Shown in pieces: positions 1 to 9,628 of a stretch of DNA of 63,532 nucleotides. Position 1 is the stretch's first letter, and every line of letters begins with the position of its first letter. The notes under the pieces were generated by a model. That model searched no databases. It saw only the letters and a list, made by a program, of their open reading frames with translations, and had not been told where the DNA came from. The stretch comes from Mesotaenium endlicherianum. Its lineage: Eukaryota; Streptophyta; Zygnematophyceae; Zygnematales; Mesotaeniaceae. The stretch is from contig WELA01012428.1 of the NCBI GenBank assembly GCA_009602735.1, positions 146,453-209,984 on the forward strand, read 5' to 3'. Made by a program: the position numbers and the translations under genes.

Positions 1-894
1 CTGCATATGCATTAGTCTCTCTAGCTAGCTGGTCAAAGAACCACATGGGCATGAATAAGCACAACACGCCAAAGGGGGACAGACCTCTAAAATTCTTGGC
101 CGAGATGCCTTGAAGCCCATGGTGATGGTCACTAGAGGGCTTCAATAACATGTCCTCATATGTCTCTCCAGGGGAAGCCTCCCTCCAGCTCCATTCTTCA
201 AGGAGCTCCTCAGCAACTCCATTGTCTTCTTGCATGCTTAGGGGTAGCACCTGTGCATCCTCCTCGTCCGAATCAGATTCTGAACTTTCGGCCTCACTGG
301 CAGTGCCTGCATCACTGTCAGAGTCCAGAACTTTGGACTTTCTTTTTTCTATCCTATCTGCTGCTGTCTGTGCTTGTTTGAACTTGCTCCTTTGTGCAGA
401 AGCTGTTATCCTACTCACACCTAAACGCCTCCCCCTCTTTCTCTTCTCGGCCACAGACGAAAGTTCCTCACTCTCATCAAGTTCCTCATCAGGCAAGGAT
501 AACTCTAGTCTAAGAGGAACAAGCGGGCCTTCCGAATCAGGCTGTGAGGGCTGGCTGTCAGGCACACATGGTACTTTCTTCTTATACGCACCCACGGCTA
601 AACATTGCTCAAACCCGTCGTCGGCGTTAAGATGACCCTCTACAAACTCAGCAGTAAACTTTACCTTTGTCCCATCATACTCAACAAGACTTGAAAGAGA
701 GTGTCATCCTTCTTCCCCTTCATTTCTTTCTTTACCTCTCCTCTCAAAAACACTTGTTCACATTCATCACCGAGTTGCTCATATGCCCATACTCGTCCGG
801 AATAAACTGAACTCACAAATATGTACAACCCTAGCATAGGACTCCTAGAACTCTCTCCTACAGCCATGGCGGACGAATTCAAGAAGAGCGACAA
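1..894 (-). pseudogene. piggyBac-like transposase N-terminal region, partial copy 1
   Basis: This is the same minus-strand coding remnant as 4938-6082, but cut by the window start, so the end of the conserved piggyBac block is absent. It has the acidic Ser/Asp/Glu-rich stretch, a KRKRGRR-type basic patch and the start of the conserved segment around MPMWFFDQLARETNAYA. The frame change between the upstream part (about 894-661) and the downstream part (about 690 to 1) is the same as in copy 2, so the lesion predates the duplication. The long plus-strand frame here (150-635) is antisense. Confidence 0.6.
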
Positions 895-1481
895 AGAAGA
901 AGGAAGAAGCAGTTGCTGTCAGTCGCGGAAAACTGCAATTCGAACAGACATCGAACAGGCGAAATTGATTTCAATCCAGATTTTGGACCGTACGTTTTCA
1001 CCTGTACCTTTGTCTGTTCTCGTCGGTTTTGTTTGCAAATTTAATCGCACAATCCTTGCGATGTTCCCAATCGTTTGAACCTAATTTTGTAAAAAATGAT
1101 TAAATATACAGAAAATGCTAACCTAAACCAGGGAGCTCTCGAAATGCACCAAAATATGTGTGTTGCACCAAATGTGGTTCTATGGGCTATCTAGTGTTGT
1201 GACTTTGCTCACCACTTGTGAAGTTCTTCAAGTGACTGGAAGCCAGGAGGGCTTGCTCCTCACAAGAGAGTAACTAAGTGGTCCTGAAAACACAAGAGAT
1301 TAAAAGTGTATGCTTTACTGATAACCTGTGTTACTTACACCTGGCATAATGAGGACTTCTAAAAAGATGTCTCTCTAGAGACATCTCTAGTACTTATAGA
1401 ACCCGGCGTGGTATGCGGCGGATCCAATGCATCTAGTCACTCTAGGAGGCTCTTCCATGTCCACTAATGTGTACAAGGCAT
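1..1481. repeat. Duplicated 1,481-bp block, copy 1 (ends at an N)
   Basis: This block matches 5189-6669 over its full length. I noticed one difference by eye (C at about 932 against T at about 6120). The match ends exactly where the single N at 1482 interrupts the sequence, and the window may begin inside the block. A match that is almost perfect and stops at a gap looks like an unmerged contig end or a second haplotype rather than an old duplication. It contains the 3' part of a piggyBac-like reading frame on the minus strand. Confidence 0.95.
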
Positions 1482-1482
1482 N
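1482..1482. other. Assembly gap (single N)
   Basis: One N separates the duplicated block from a GC-rich contig. The sequence left of the N reappears at 5189-6669 with a different continuation, so linkage across this N is doubtful. Confidence 0.95.
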
Positions 1483-2800
1483 GCAAGCGCGGCAGGCGCA
1501 AGCGCATGCGTAGCTGCCAGAAGCGCAGCGGCTGCAGCTGCAGGAACGGCTGCAGCTGCTGGCGAGCATGCGGTGCCGAGAGGTTGCCACGTGGCGCCTC
1601 CTGGGGGCTCTTAGAGGGGTCGCGTCGTCAGATCGGCGTCGGCGCCAGTCTTGGTTCCCCCGTGCAAGGCTCGCGGCGCCCTCCCCCTGGTGCGTCCGCT
1701 TGCTGAACCCCCGGCAGCGCAAAATGCGCAATTGCCGGGGTTTTGTGTGCAGCCAGGGTTTAAGCCCTGGCTGTGCGCACTCGTGCCGGCGCCGTCGGGA
1801 CCCCGCAGGCTGATCTGACCGCACAACGACGTCGGGGTTCCCCCCCTTGACTGAGGATGGCGGTCGTGGCCGCCAGACCTGTGCTGGCTGGGCCGGGCTG
1901 TGTGCGCATGCCAAGTGGCGGCACGTGTGCGCCAGGGGTAAAACTCTCGCTGCACGCAGCTGCGGGCGCGCCGTCGGCGCCCTGTTTGGGGATCCTGCCG
2001 CACAGCGCAGTTGGGGTGGCCCCCCCCTGCCTGGAGATGGCGGACGCAGCCGCCGTCGCTGCGCTGATCGTGCCGGGGTGCGTGCGCGCGCCACGTGGCA
2101 GCACCTGTGCGCAGCTGCCGTGCGCAGCTGTGGCGGCTACTGCGGAGCTGTTGTGGCGTTGCCAACTGTGCAGTTGGCCTGGCAACGCAATGAGTGGCGT
2201 GCGCGTACGTGTGAGTGCGCACGCGGGCACGCTGCTGTCGGCAGGATCGGCCCCACCTGTTGTGCCGGCGACAGGTGACGGCCTATGCTGGTGCCTGCCG
2301 TCTGCAGCAGCCAGCAGGAAACGGCTGTTCCGGCTTGTGCGCAGACCTGCGCACGGGCATGCCGTGCGTACGGCAAGGGCCACGGCCAAAGTGCTGACGG
2401 CACCCGTGTGCGCCGTCCGGTGAGCTTGTGCCCGCGTGCTAGCTGTCGCTGCGAGGGCCGAGGTGAAGCCAGCTGGCGACAGCAGGGCAGCGCAGGCCAG
2501 GGTTTCCGTCGGAGCCCGGGCTGGCGTGCGTGCGGTCTCGACTGCGGGCGTGCCTACGTCGGGAGATGTTGCGACCGCGCAAGCCTGTAGCCTGCCGTCT
2601 GGCAGCCTGTCAGAGCGTATGCTATAGCTGCTGACAGGTGTCAATGTGGTGTGCGCAGGGGCTGTGCGGGCGCCAGCTGTCAGCGCTGTGGCGCAGGACG
2701 GTGGAGCGTGTGCGAAGAGCGCTCCGCACGCGTCGTAGCTATCGGCGTCGAAGAGGCCACGGAGTCTTGCGATCTCCGTGTTGGCCTCCACGAGGGCGTC
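1483..2800. repeat. Very GC-rich block with imperfect internal repeats and hairpins
   Basis: Base composition changes abruptly from the AT-rich flank to a strongly GC-rich sequence. Related segments recur about every 180 bp: for example 1838-1875 and 2016-2055 both read a C-run, then a TG(A/C)CTG-like segment, then a GATGGCGG core. Inverted repeats include 1751-1772 (8-bp arms, 6-nt loop) and 2156-2188 (9-bp arms enclosing a second palindrome). Several frames stay open on both strands because of composition. The minus-strand frame 2875-1760 may continue the retroelement gag described next, but no protease or reverse transcriptase motif is visible in it. Confidence 0.55.
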
Positions 2801-2875
2801 ACTTACGTCGTCAAAGCTACAATAGTCGGCTTCGGCGGTCAGCGCGGCGTCTGTTGTGGCCGTAGCTGCCGTCAT
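1760..2875 (-). CDS. Ala/Thr-rich frame overlapping the gag stop (possible gag-pol linker)
   Basis: The frame begins at an ATG that overlaps the gag stop as ATGA (2872-2875), so it lies in -1 relative to gag. The first 45 or so residues look like ordinary protein (acidic, with a DALVEANTEIARLRGLF helix-like stretch). The rest is a compositionally biased Ala/Thr/Pro/Arg sequence encoded by the GC-rich repeats. In a gag-pol retroelement this position would hold the linker before the protease, but no D(S/T)G motif is seen. It may be the degraded start of pol, or simply an open frame in GC-rich DNA. Confidence 0.3.
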   Translation of the reverse strand: MTAATATTDAALTAEADYCSFDDVSDALVEANTEIARLRGLFDADSYDACGALFAHAPPSCATALTAGARTAPAHTTLTPVSSYSIRSDRLPDGRLQACAVATSPDVGTPAVETARTPARAPTETLACAALLSPAGFTSALAATASTRAQAHRTAHTGAVSTLAVALAVRTACPCAGLRTSRNSRFLLAAADGRHQHRPSPVAGTTGGADPADSSVPACALTRTRTPLIALPGQLHSWQRHNSSAVAATAAHGSCAQVLPRGARTHPGTISAATAAASAISRQGGATPTALCGRIPKQGADGAPAAACSESFTPGAHVPPLGMRTQPGPASTGLAATTAILSQGGEPRRRCAVRSACGVPTAPARVRTARA

Positions 2876-4061
2876 CGCGGGGCGTCCACCCGCGCGAGGG
2901 TTGCGCCCGCCCCGTTGTCTTGCTGAGGCGAAGGACCGTCACGAGCGCGCCCGTTCTCAATGTCGCGCTTCTTCTGCAGACACACAATCTGCAGGTGGCC
3001 GGCCTTGCCACAGTAGGTGCAATTGCCGGGCTTGCCATTCAACGCGAGCGTGCAATTTTGGCGTGAGTGGCCCGTCTTTCCGCAAGACCAGCAGGGTTCA
3101 CTTGTCGTGGCGGCCATAGAAATGTGGCCACGCGTAGCTCCGCGCTGCTGCGTCTGCGGGGACAGCTGAGAGCGCTGAGGCTGCTGCTGCTGCTGGGGCT
3201 GGCGGGCAGGCGTTGTGCGCATCATGGAAGACGGCAGCACCAAGGCCTCCTGGCGCAGGCCCGTAAATGCGAGGCCCGCACGGTCGCTAATGCTGCTCCG
3301 TGCGGCGGCCACGCTGTGCTTCTCAACGGAGAGGTAGGCCTGCTCCAATGAGTACTCTGAACCATGGCGGTCAATGAGGGGGACGACAGCCCTCTCCCTC
3401 AGACGCGGCTTGACGGCGCGCAAGAAGATCTCCGCGGCCTCCCAGTCGGTGACAGTGCCGACGTCGCGGCGTAGGTGCACCAAGCGGCGGTACATCATGC
3501 GGATCGTCTCGTTCTTGTGTCGGAAGAAGTGGTGCAGCTCGTACACCTTTTCTTCAGTTGCAGCCTGGAACTCTGTCTTCAGGATAATCCAGAAGGCTTG
3601 CACTGGGTCAGCCAGCGAGGTCGCCACTGGTGGGTCACCACAAGCTCGGTACGTGTCCGGAGCTTGGTTTCCTTCTCGCGGAAGGTATCGCGGGCCTCGT
3701 GAGAGAGGTAGCGCATAAGCGTGTCAAAGACGTCGCGCTTCGTCAGCGTGGGCGTCTTGAGCTTTGCTGCCGCAAAGTCAGCTTGAAACACCAAGATGGT
3801 ATCTTCCAGATCTCAGGTGCCTGGCCTGCCGCTAAAGCGATACTCGGACCTGTCAGTCTTGACCTCTTGGTCACCTTCCATAGGATACCAGGAATCGTAA
3901 TGAGCCCACTGGGACGGTGGCTCAGAAGCAACTGCCGTGCGCTGGAGCGCGGGTTGCTCCTCTCCAGAGGGTTCAATGATAGTGCTCAGATCTGAGGCTG
4001 AGTCTTCTTTACTAACCCCTTTGTAATAAGGCCGATAAGATAGCCCACTACGTGTAGGCAT
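2872..4061 (-). pseudogene. Retroelement gag (two CCHC zinc knuckles), decayed
   Basis: The minus-strand frame begins at ATG 4061 (MPTRSGLSYRPYY). It is interrupted by an in-frame TGA at 3813-3815, continues in the same frame to about 3630, then shifts frame and ends at TGA 2872. The middle part resembles a gag capsid region. It is followed by a Gln-rich linker and two zinc knuckles, CWSCGKTGHSRQNC and CTYCGKAGHLQIVC, both CX2CX4HX4C, at about 3010-3100. Gag binds element RNA and builds the virus-like particle. At least two lesions make it a pseudogene. No protease, reverse transcriptase or integrase was found downstream before the N at 1482. Ty3/gypsy is the likelier family, but copia is not excluded. 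Confidence 0.7.
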
Positions 4062-4091
4062 ACGCTGAAGATTGTAAATGCTTGTAAGCAA

Positions 4092-4937
4092 AGCAAAGAG
4101 AGATCTTTTTAGAAGTAAGGGAGTGTGTACTCTTCAGAGTGAGCACCTCAAAACTGTAAACTGGTAGGAAAACAACTAATGAAGTATGGCCCAAAGGATC
4201 ACTGGAAGCACATCATGATCTTCAAGAGTTGTCCCATGCAAGGGTAACACTAGATAGCCCAAGCTAATACACACTTTTTGGTGCAAATATAGCATAAGTT
4301 TGCTATTTCTTCGAACTCTTAATAGTACTCCAATGATGTCTTGAGACATAGATTTGGAAAAGTATAAGTCTCACCTTTCTGGTCATATGACTTTTTATTT
4401 TTATAATTAATTTAATGAATTATTAATTGAATGTAGAGACAAGTGAACACGATCGCCTATTTTTGGTCAATTTTCAAGAACCTCTTGGGGCTAGCTCTTA
4501 CAACTCCAAGCATTTGGATTTTGGCCAGAGGTGGCTACACATGTTCTTAGAGGATGTACCAAATTTCAGACATCTAGTCAAAGTATCTTATGAGATACAA
4601 TTTTTATCGAAGTTGCTCCCTAATATGCGACGCTTTTTTTTTGGGTGCATTTAGAAGCCAAAAGTGTGAAATGGCTAAATGAACTGTTGTGAAATCAAAG
4701 TAGGAGTTCATATATCCATACTTTGACCACATCTTATTCATTGCATAAGAATATTAATTTTATTTTATTTTTAATTTTAAAAATCAAGAAATGAATGAAA
4801 GCAATTAATATTTCACTTTTACCTATAAATTACTCAAATTACAATGTTATAGAGAGTACAAAATTCAAAAATGTCAACTAAGCATAAGACATCTAACACA
4901 CTCTTGGACACAAACACATGGCATCATACATCTTACT
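4092..4937. other. AT-rich non-coding stretch, possibly part of an LTR
   Basis: No credible gene is visible. The reverse complement of about 4100-4290 shares short blocks in the same order with 1165-1360 (and 6353-6550): TTGCACCAAA, GGCTATCTAGTGTT and ACTTCTAAAAAGAT. This segment lies just upstream of the minus-strand gag, where its 5' LTR and leader would be. The remainder up to 4937 is AT-rich with homopolymer runs and holds nothing I can name. Confidence 0.35.
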
Positions 4938-6082
4938 TCATAAGAGAATTGCACCATTTGAAGTCATGCTAAAAAGTCGTCGATATGCTATTCCTTTGCC
5001 TTCACCTCTCGTGTAGGACCTACATCCAAGTGGTCTATAGCTAGGCAAAGTAATAGGCCCCTTTTGAAGCTTTTTCCAAAAGTGCTTTTGACTGGGAAGA
5101 GCATGCAGGCCCATAGCCATGCACAAACCATGAAACACAACAATTTCAGTGGTCGTGCAAGGAATCCAGCCCCTAACATTATGGTCAACTGCATATGCAT
5201 TAGTCTCTCTAGCTAGCTGGTCAAAGAACCACATGGGCATGAATAAGCACAACACGCCAAAGGGGGACAGACCTCTAAAATTCTTGGCCGAGATGCCTTG
5301 AAGCCCATGGTGATGGTCACTAGAGGGCTTCAATAACATGTCCTCATATGTCTCTCCAGGGGAAGCCTCCCTCCAGCTCCATTCTTCAAGGAGCTCCTCA
5401 GCAACTCCATTGTCTTCTTGCATGCTTAGGGGTAGCACCTGTGCATCCTCCTCGTCCGAATCAGATTCTGAACTTTCGGCCTCACTGGCAGTGCCTGCAT
5501 CACTGTCAGAGTCCAGAACTTTGGACTTTCTTTTTTCTATCCTATCTGCTGCTGTCTGTGCTTGTTTGAACTTGCTCCTTTGTGCAGAAGCTGTTATCCT
5601 ACTCACACCTAAACGCCTCCCCCTCTTTCTCTTCTCGGCCACAGACGAAAGTTCCTCACTCTCATCAAGTTCCTCATCAGGCAAGGATAACTCTAGTCTA
5701 AGAGGAACAAGCGGGCCTTCCGAATCAGGCTGTGAGGGCTGGCTGTCAGGCACACATGGTACTTTCTTCTTATACGCACCCACGGCTAAACATTGCTCAA
5801 ACCCGTCGTCGGCGTTAAGATGACCCTCTACAAACTCAGCAGTAAACTTTACCTTTGTCCCATCATACTCAACAAGACTTGAAAGAGAGTGTCATCCTTC
5901 TTCCCCTTCATTTCTTTCTTTACCTCTCCTCTCAAAAACACTTGTTCACATTCATCACCGAGTTGCTCATATGCCCATACTCGTCCGGAATAAACTGAAC
6001 TCACAAATATGTACAACCCTAGCATAGGACTCCTAGAACTCTCTCCTACAGCCATGGCGGACGAATTCAAGAAGAGCGACAA
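4938..6082 (-). pseudogene. piggyBac-like transposase N-terminal region, decayed
   Basis: This minus-strand frame encodes an acidic, Ser-rich N-terminus with a KRKRGRR basic patch, then a block typical of DDE_Tnp_1_7 (piggyBac) proteins: MPMWFFDQLARETNAYA, then a Trp/Thr segment, EIVVFHGLCMAMGLHALPS and FWKK. piggyBac transposases cut and paste DNA at TTAA sites. Only the part before the catalytic Asp residues is present, and the frame ends at 4938 with unrelated residues. A one-base shift at about 5877 separates the main frame from the upstream frame 6082-5849 (YSGRVWAYEQLG...), which fits as the preceding part. It is therefore a broken, truncated copy. The upstream limit and terminal repeats were not found. 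Confidence 0.6.
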
Positions 6083-6669
6083 AGAAGAAGGAAGAAGCAG
6101 TTGCTGTCAGTTGCGGAAAACTGCAATTCGAACAGACATCGAACAGGCGAAATTGATTTCAATCCAGATTTTGGACCGTACGTTTTCACCTGTACCTTTG
6201 TCTGTTCTCGTCGGTTTTGTTTGCAAATTTAATCGCACAATCCTTGCGATGTTCCCAATCGTTTGAACCTAATTTTGTAAAAAATGATTAAATATACAGA
6301 AAATGCTAACCTAAACCAGGGAGCTCTCGAAATGCACCAAAATATGTGTGTTGCACCAAATGTGGTTCTATGGGCTATCTAGTGTTGTGACTTTGCTCAC
6401 CACTTGTGAAGTTCTTCAAGTGACTGGAAGCCAGGAGGGCTTGCTCCTCACAAGAGAGTAACTAAGTGGTCCTGAAAACACAAGAGATTAAAAGTGTATG
6501 CTTTACTGATAACCTGTGTTACTTACACCTGGCATAATGAGGACTTCTAAAAAGATGTCTCTCTAGAGACATCTCTAGTACTTATAGAACCCGGCGTGGT
6601 ATGCGGCGGATCCAATGCATCTAGTCACTCTAGGAGGCTCTTCCATGTCCACTAATGTGTACAAGGCAT
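5189..6669. repeat. Duplicated 1,481-bp block, copy 2
   Basis: This is the second copy of 1-1481, offset by 5,188 bp. Here the sequence continues past the point where copy 1 meets the N, so this copy is embedded in uninterrupted sequence on both sides. Confidence 0.95.
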
Positions 6670-7330
6670 GTACTAGCACTCCTATAGGCTATTCATAACT
6701 CAAACCAATCAAAGCAAGGCACATTGCATATGCTATGTGTCTCTCATTGGTGGAGCTTACCTTGGGTGATTCTACCTAGATAGCGCCTCAAAAGTGAATG
6801 TGGAACTTGAGGAAGCTTCCTTTAGGAGTAGGTGATGCAGTCACCAAGTAATAGCCTCAATGATGCACTTATACTATGGAAATGCAAGACTTATGTAGTC
6901 TAAGGGGCTCGCGGATTGTGCGTACAAAGCTAGGGGTCCTTGGGATTACGAAGAGCCAACAGTGTCACCTTTGGGGACATTGAGTCACAAGTTGGCCCTT
7001 GGGAAAGTTTCGCTAGGGGCCGGTAGGTGACGCGCACTAGATCGCAAATATCTCGCTCGATACTTGATTAAATGACGCGAAACCGGTGCCATTTGGAATA
7101 TGCTTTGACGCGCTACACTTTGGCGACTTGGAAATCTAAAAAAGGTCAACATATAGATGCGTAATGTCAATGCAAAGTCGGTCTTCCTAGGTTGATGGTT
7201 CACACAAGTGACGCTCGGTTTTGTACGTCAACCTCGACTTAATAAATCATGACAGCAGAATGTCTGGGCTCACTTCTCTCGACGTAGGCCCACCGCTGCC
7301 ACATATCTGCGAGGTAATCCACCCTGGTAG
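6670..7330. other. Non-coding stretch
   Basis: No gene is visible. The part 6985-7250 has the look of a degraded LTR end (repeated CG-containing short words and a run of weak stops), but no partner repeat was found. Confidence 0.4.
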
Positions 7331-7332
7331 CC

Positions 7333-7773
7333 ATGCCGTGTCTTCTTGTGTTGGACGTCTTTCTCACCCCGAGTGTTGGACTAGACATTTTTAGCTGCAC
7401 TCCCAACCTGCGAGTGCTCCACATGACGATGCAGATGGGTGTGCAGTGGCCTCGCCTGGAGTCACTTTCGCACCTGAACACCCTATCTTTGAACTGGCGT
7501 GGGGAGGATCCTCCTGAGTGGGATGAGGAGGACAGACCCATTCATTTGTGGAACGTTGTATGTGCACCGAGAAGCCTACGTGAGTTACAACTAGACACCT
7601 GTAATCTGCTCCTGCTGGTTGCAGGCCTCACGGGGAAGCCAGAATATGAGACTGTGCACATCTGCTGCACTTGTGACCCTGAGAGCAAGTGGCTTTATAC
7701 TATTGCCCAGTACGTCCAGGCTACATGCAGCAGTGTCACAGACACTGATGCTCGAGTGATATTCAGAGTTTAG
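7333..7773 (+). pseudogene. Leucine-rich-repeat-like C-terminal fragment (F-box/LRR type?)
   Basis: An open frame of 146 codons shows LRR-like spacing: LRVLHMTMQM, LESLSHLNTLSLNW and SLRELQLDTCNLLLLV. It then has a short Cys-containing tail (HICCTCDP) and a stop. The style resembles the leucine-rich half of the F-box/LRR pseudogene at 24.2-25.7 kb, but no F-box is present and the frame is closed immediately upstream by a TAA. It is probably the last exon or a truncated remnant of an F-box/LRR gene, whose product would select substrates for SCF ubiquitin ligases. It faces the 3' end of the methyltransferase-like gene on the opposite strand. Confidence 0.4.
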
Positions 7774-8064
7774 AAACCTGGCTTAGGGATCAGTGCCTGC
7801 TTACACTTTCACCAGTGCAGGCGTAGGTCAAGCGATAGGGCGTAATGTGCCTAAGCCAGATGTCAAGTGAGTAGTCCATCAAACCATCGCCTCAGAGAGG
7901 TTTTCTCTCTGATGCTGTTTCTTAACCCTCTAATGTTGCATAATGACTACCATTTGTGTGTGCATAAGTGCAATATTTGGCCCTGTATATGACGTCCCCA
8001 AGTGAGAATTTTCAAGTGCTGCCTTTAAATGGTACACAATAAGGAGGAAATGAGCACCAACTTC

Positions 8065-8358
8065 TCATAATTCACTCCAAGAGCTCAATTGAGGTACATT
8101 CTTTCTAATCCTAGCGGCAACTGAGGCAACATGCACTGTAGCCCTCATCTTTGGTCCCTGTCCACCTCGTCCATCGTCTCTAGCTAAAGTCTCGCTGCAA
8201 TATGCAGTCACTAGCATAATGGCCGCTAAGTTATTACATGCAATATTCTCTGCGCACCCTTGCACGAGCTTCATTTCATGCACAGACTTTGGAAATCTGA
8301 TCACAGTCGTGTCAGAGTAGTTATCACTGTCTATGGTTGTATGAAACTCCTTTGGTGC
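8065..8358 (-). pseudogene. Methyltransferase-like gene, final exon, part distal to the LTR insertion
   Basis: This is the 3' remainder of the exon that begins at 15124, encoding KEFHTTIDSDNYSDTTVIRF... and ending in a stop at 8065. Its frame is in register with 15124-15059 once the 6.7-kb retroelement and one copy of GGTGC are set aside (66 + 294 nt = 120 codons including the stop). It carries no recognisable domain. It includes an HVASVAARIRKNVP segment near the end and forms the C-terminus of the methyltransferase-like protein described at 15059-17506. The exon itself shows no other lesion. Confidence 0.6.
8354..8358. repeat. Target-site duplication GGTGC (left copy)
   Basis: These five bases directly outside the left LTR are identical to 15054-15058 outside the right LTR. 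A perfect 5-bp duplication is what Ty3/gypsy integrase leaves, and it fixes the element boundaries. Confidence 0.95.
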
Positions 8359-8861
8359 TGTAGTGAAACAGATAGATAAAGTACTTAGTAAAACAGAATA
8401 CTTTATCTATTCAAGACAAGGATCTTTGAACACAAGTGGTAGCTTCTTAAAAGGGAGATGGCTTCTTGAAAGTTAATATATTTCTGGATTTTGGCAAGTA
8501 CAAGAGTGATTCTGGAATGTCTTTCTATGTTCTAGCTCTTGTTTATATACTTGCTACATAAGTAATTTCTAGGAAAATGTATGTTGATGTGTTGGCATTC
8601 AACACATCCCAAAATTTGCCACCTCTTTCTAGAATAATGTACACATGTCCTTTTGACCTAAAAATGGCACATTTGACTTTTGCCACATGGAGTTCTTCTA
8701 GGTCTTTCCTCTAACTTCGAAAATGCCTTGGAAGGTTCAAAGGACATGAACCAAGTTACTAGAGTACCTATTCACACTTGACTCCACACGATACTACTCC
8801 AAATATATTTGCAAACATTAAAATATAGGCAAACTAATACATAATAACTCAAATCACTACA
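8359..8861 (-). repeat. 3' LTR of the 6.7-kb chromovirus
   Basis: This direct repeat of 14551-15053 is 503 bp with TGTAGT and ACTACA termini. It would supply the polyadenylation region of the element transcript. Confidence 0.95.
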
Positions 8862-8875
8862 TCACCCCCCCGATA
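8862..8875 (-). promoter_or_regulatory. Polypurine tract
   Basis: On the minus strand this reads CTATCGGGGGGGTGA, immediately before the LTR. A G-rich purine run in this position primes plus-strand DNA synthesis. Confidence 0.8.
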
Positions 8876-9628
8876 GAAAAAGCGACGTCTCGGCGCGTCA
8901 AGTCAGGTCTTACACATGTGGAGCAAACTAGTCAACAGTTTCAAGTCAGATGCCACACATGTTGAAGAGGACTAGTCAAAGGCGCCAAGTCAGGTGCTAC
9001 ACATGTAAGGTAGACTAGGCAAGGTCGTAGGTGGTGTGACCTTATTGGCTAGCCTACTCCTTAATGATAAAGAAAATTGTACAAGTTGGCCTAGAATCTG
9101 CGACGAATTCAAAAATTCATAGCGGCCACAGAACTGCTTCAAAGCTAGAAATTCGAGTGCCAGACGGACCGCGTCGGAGAACTCTACCGGGTCACCAAAT
9201 TTGAGTGCATTTTCATTTCTGGAGTGTCGTTGAGAGCTGAGAGAGTAGGCAATCCAAATCTGTGCAGAAACTTCTGAAAATCATAAGTCCTTGTATACTT
9301 CTCCAAATTCTGCAAACTAAGTTTCAAACTGGGCGCTGTAAGATGTTCTACCAGAGTCTTGAGTTTCAAAGCATTCCAAGTTCAGGGGAGGGCACAATGT
9401 CAGAAGGCATATTCTGCCCTAACAATGCCAGCAGCCTGACCCCCTTCTACTTAGAGCATCATATCTCTCTCACCAGGTCTCCAAAGTGAGCAAACTTGGA
9501 CTCTAAATGACCGGCTACTTATGGACTACAGCCAGGTTAATATTCAGAATCTATTATGCAGAGACCTATCACCAGTAACAGTTTTAGTGTTCTGTCCAGA
9601 AACTGCAAGAAGAGAAGAGTGTCTAATG
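8876..9628 (-). other. Non-coding 3' region of the 6.7-kb chromovirus
   Basis: This lies between the pol stop and the polypurine tract. No gene-like frame was seen. Confidence 0.6.

Noticed and set aside
150..635. 161-codon Ser-rich plus-strand frame (also 5338-5823)
   Set aside because: It is antisense to the piggyBac-like frame, which has recognisable motifs.
1387..2875. Several long GC-rich frames on both strands
   Set aside because: Open because of composition. Only the minus frame next to gag has positional support.
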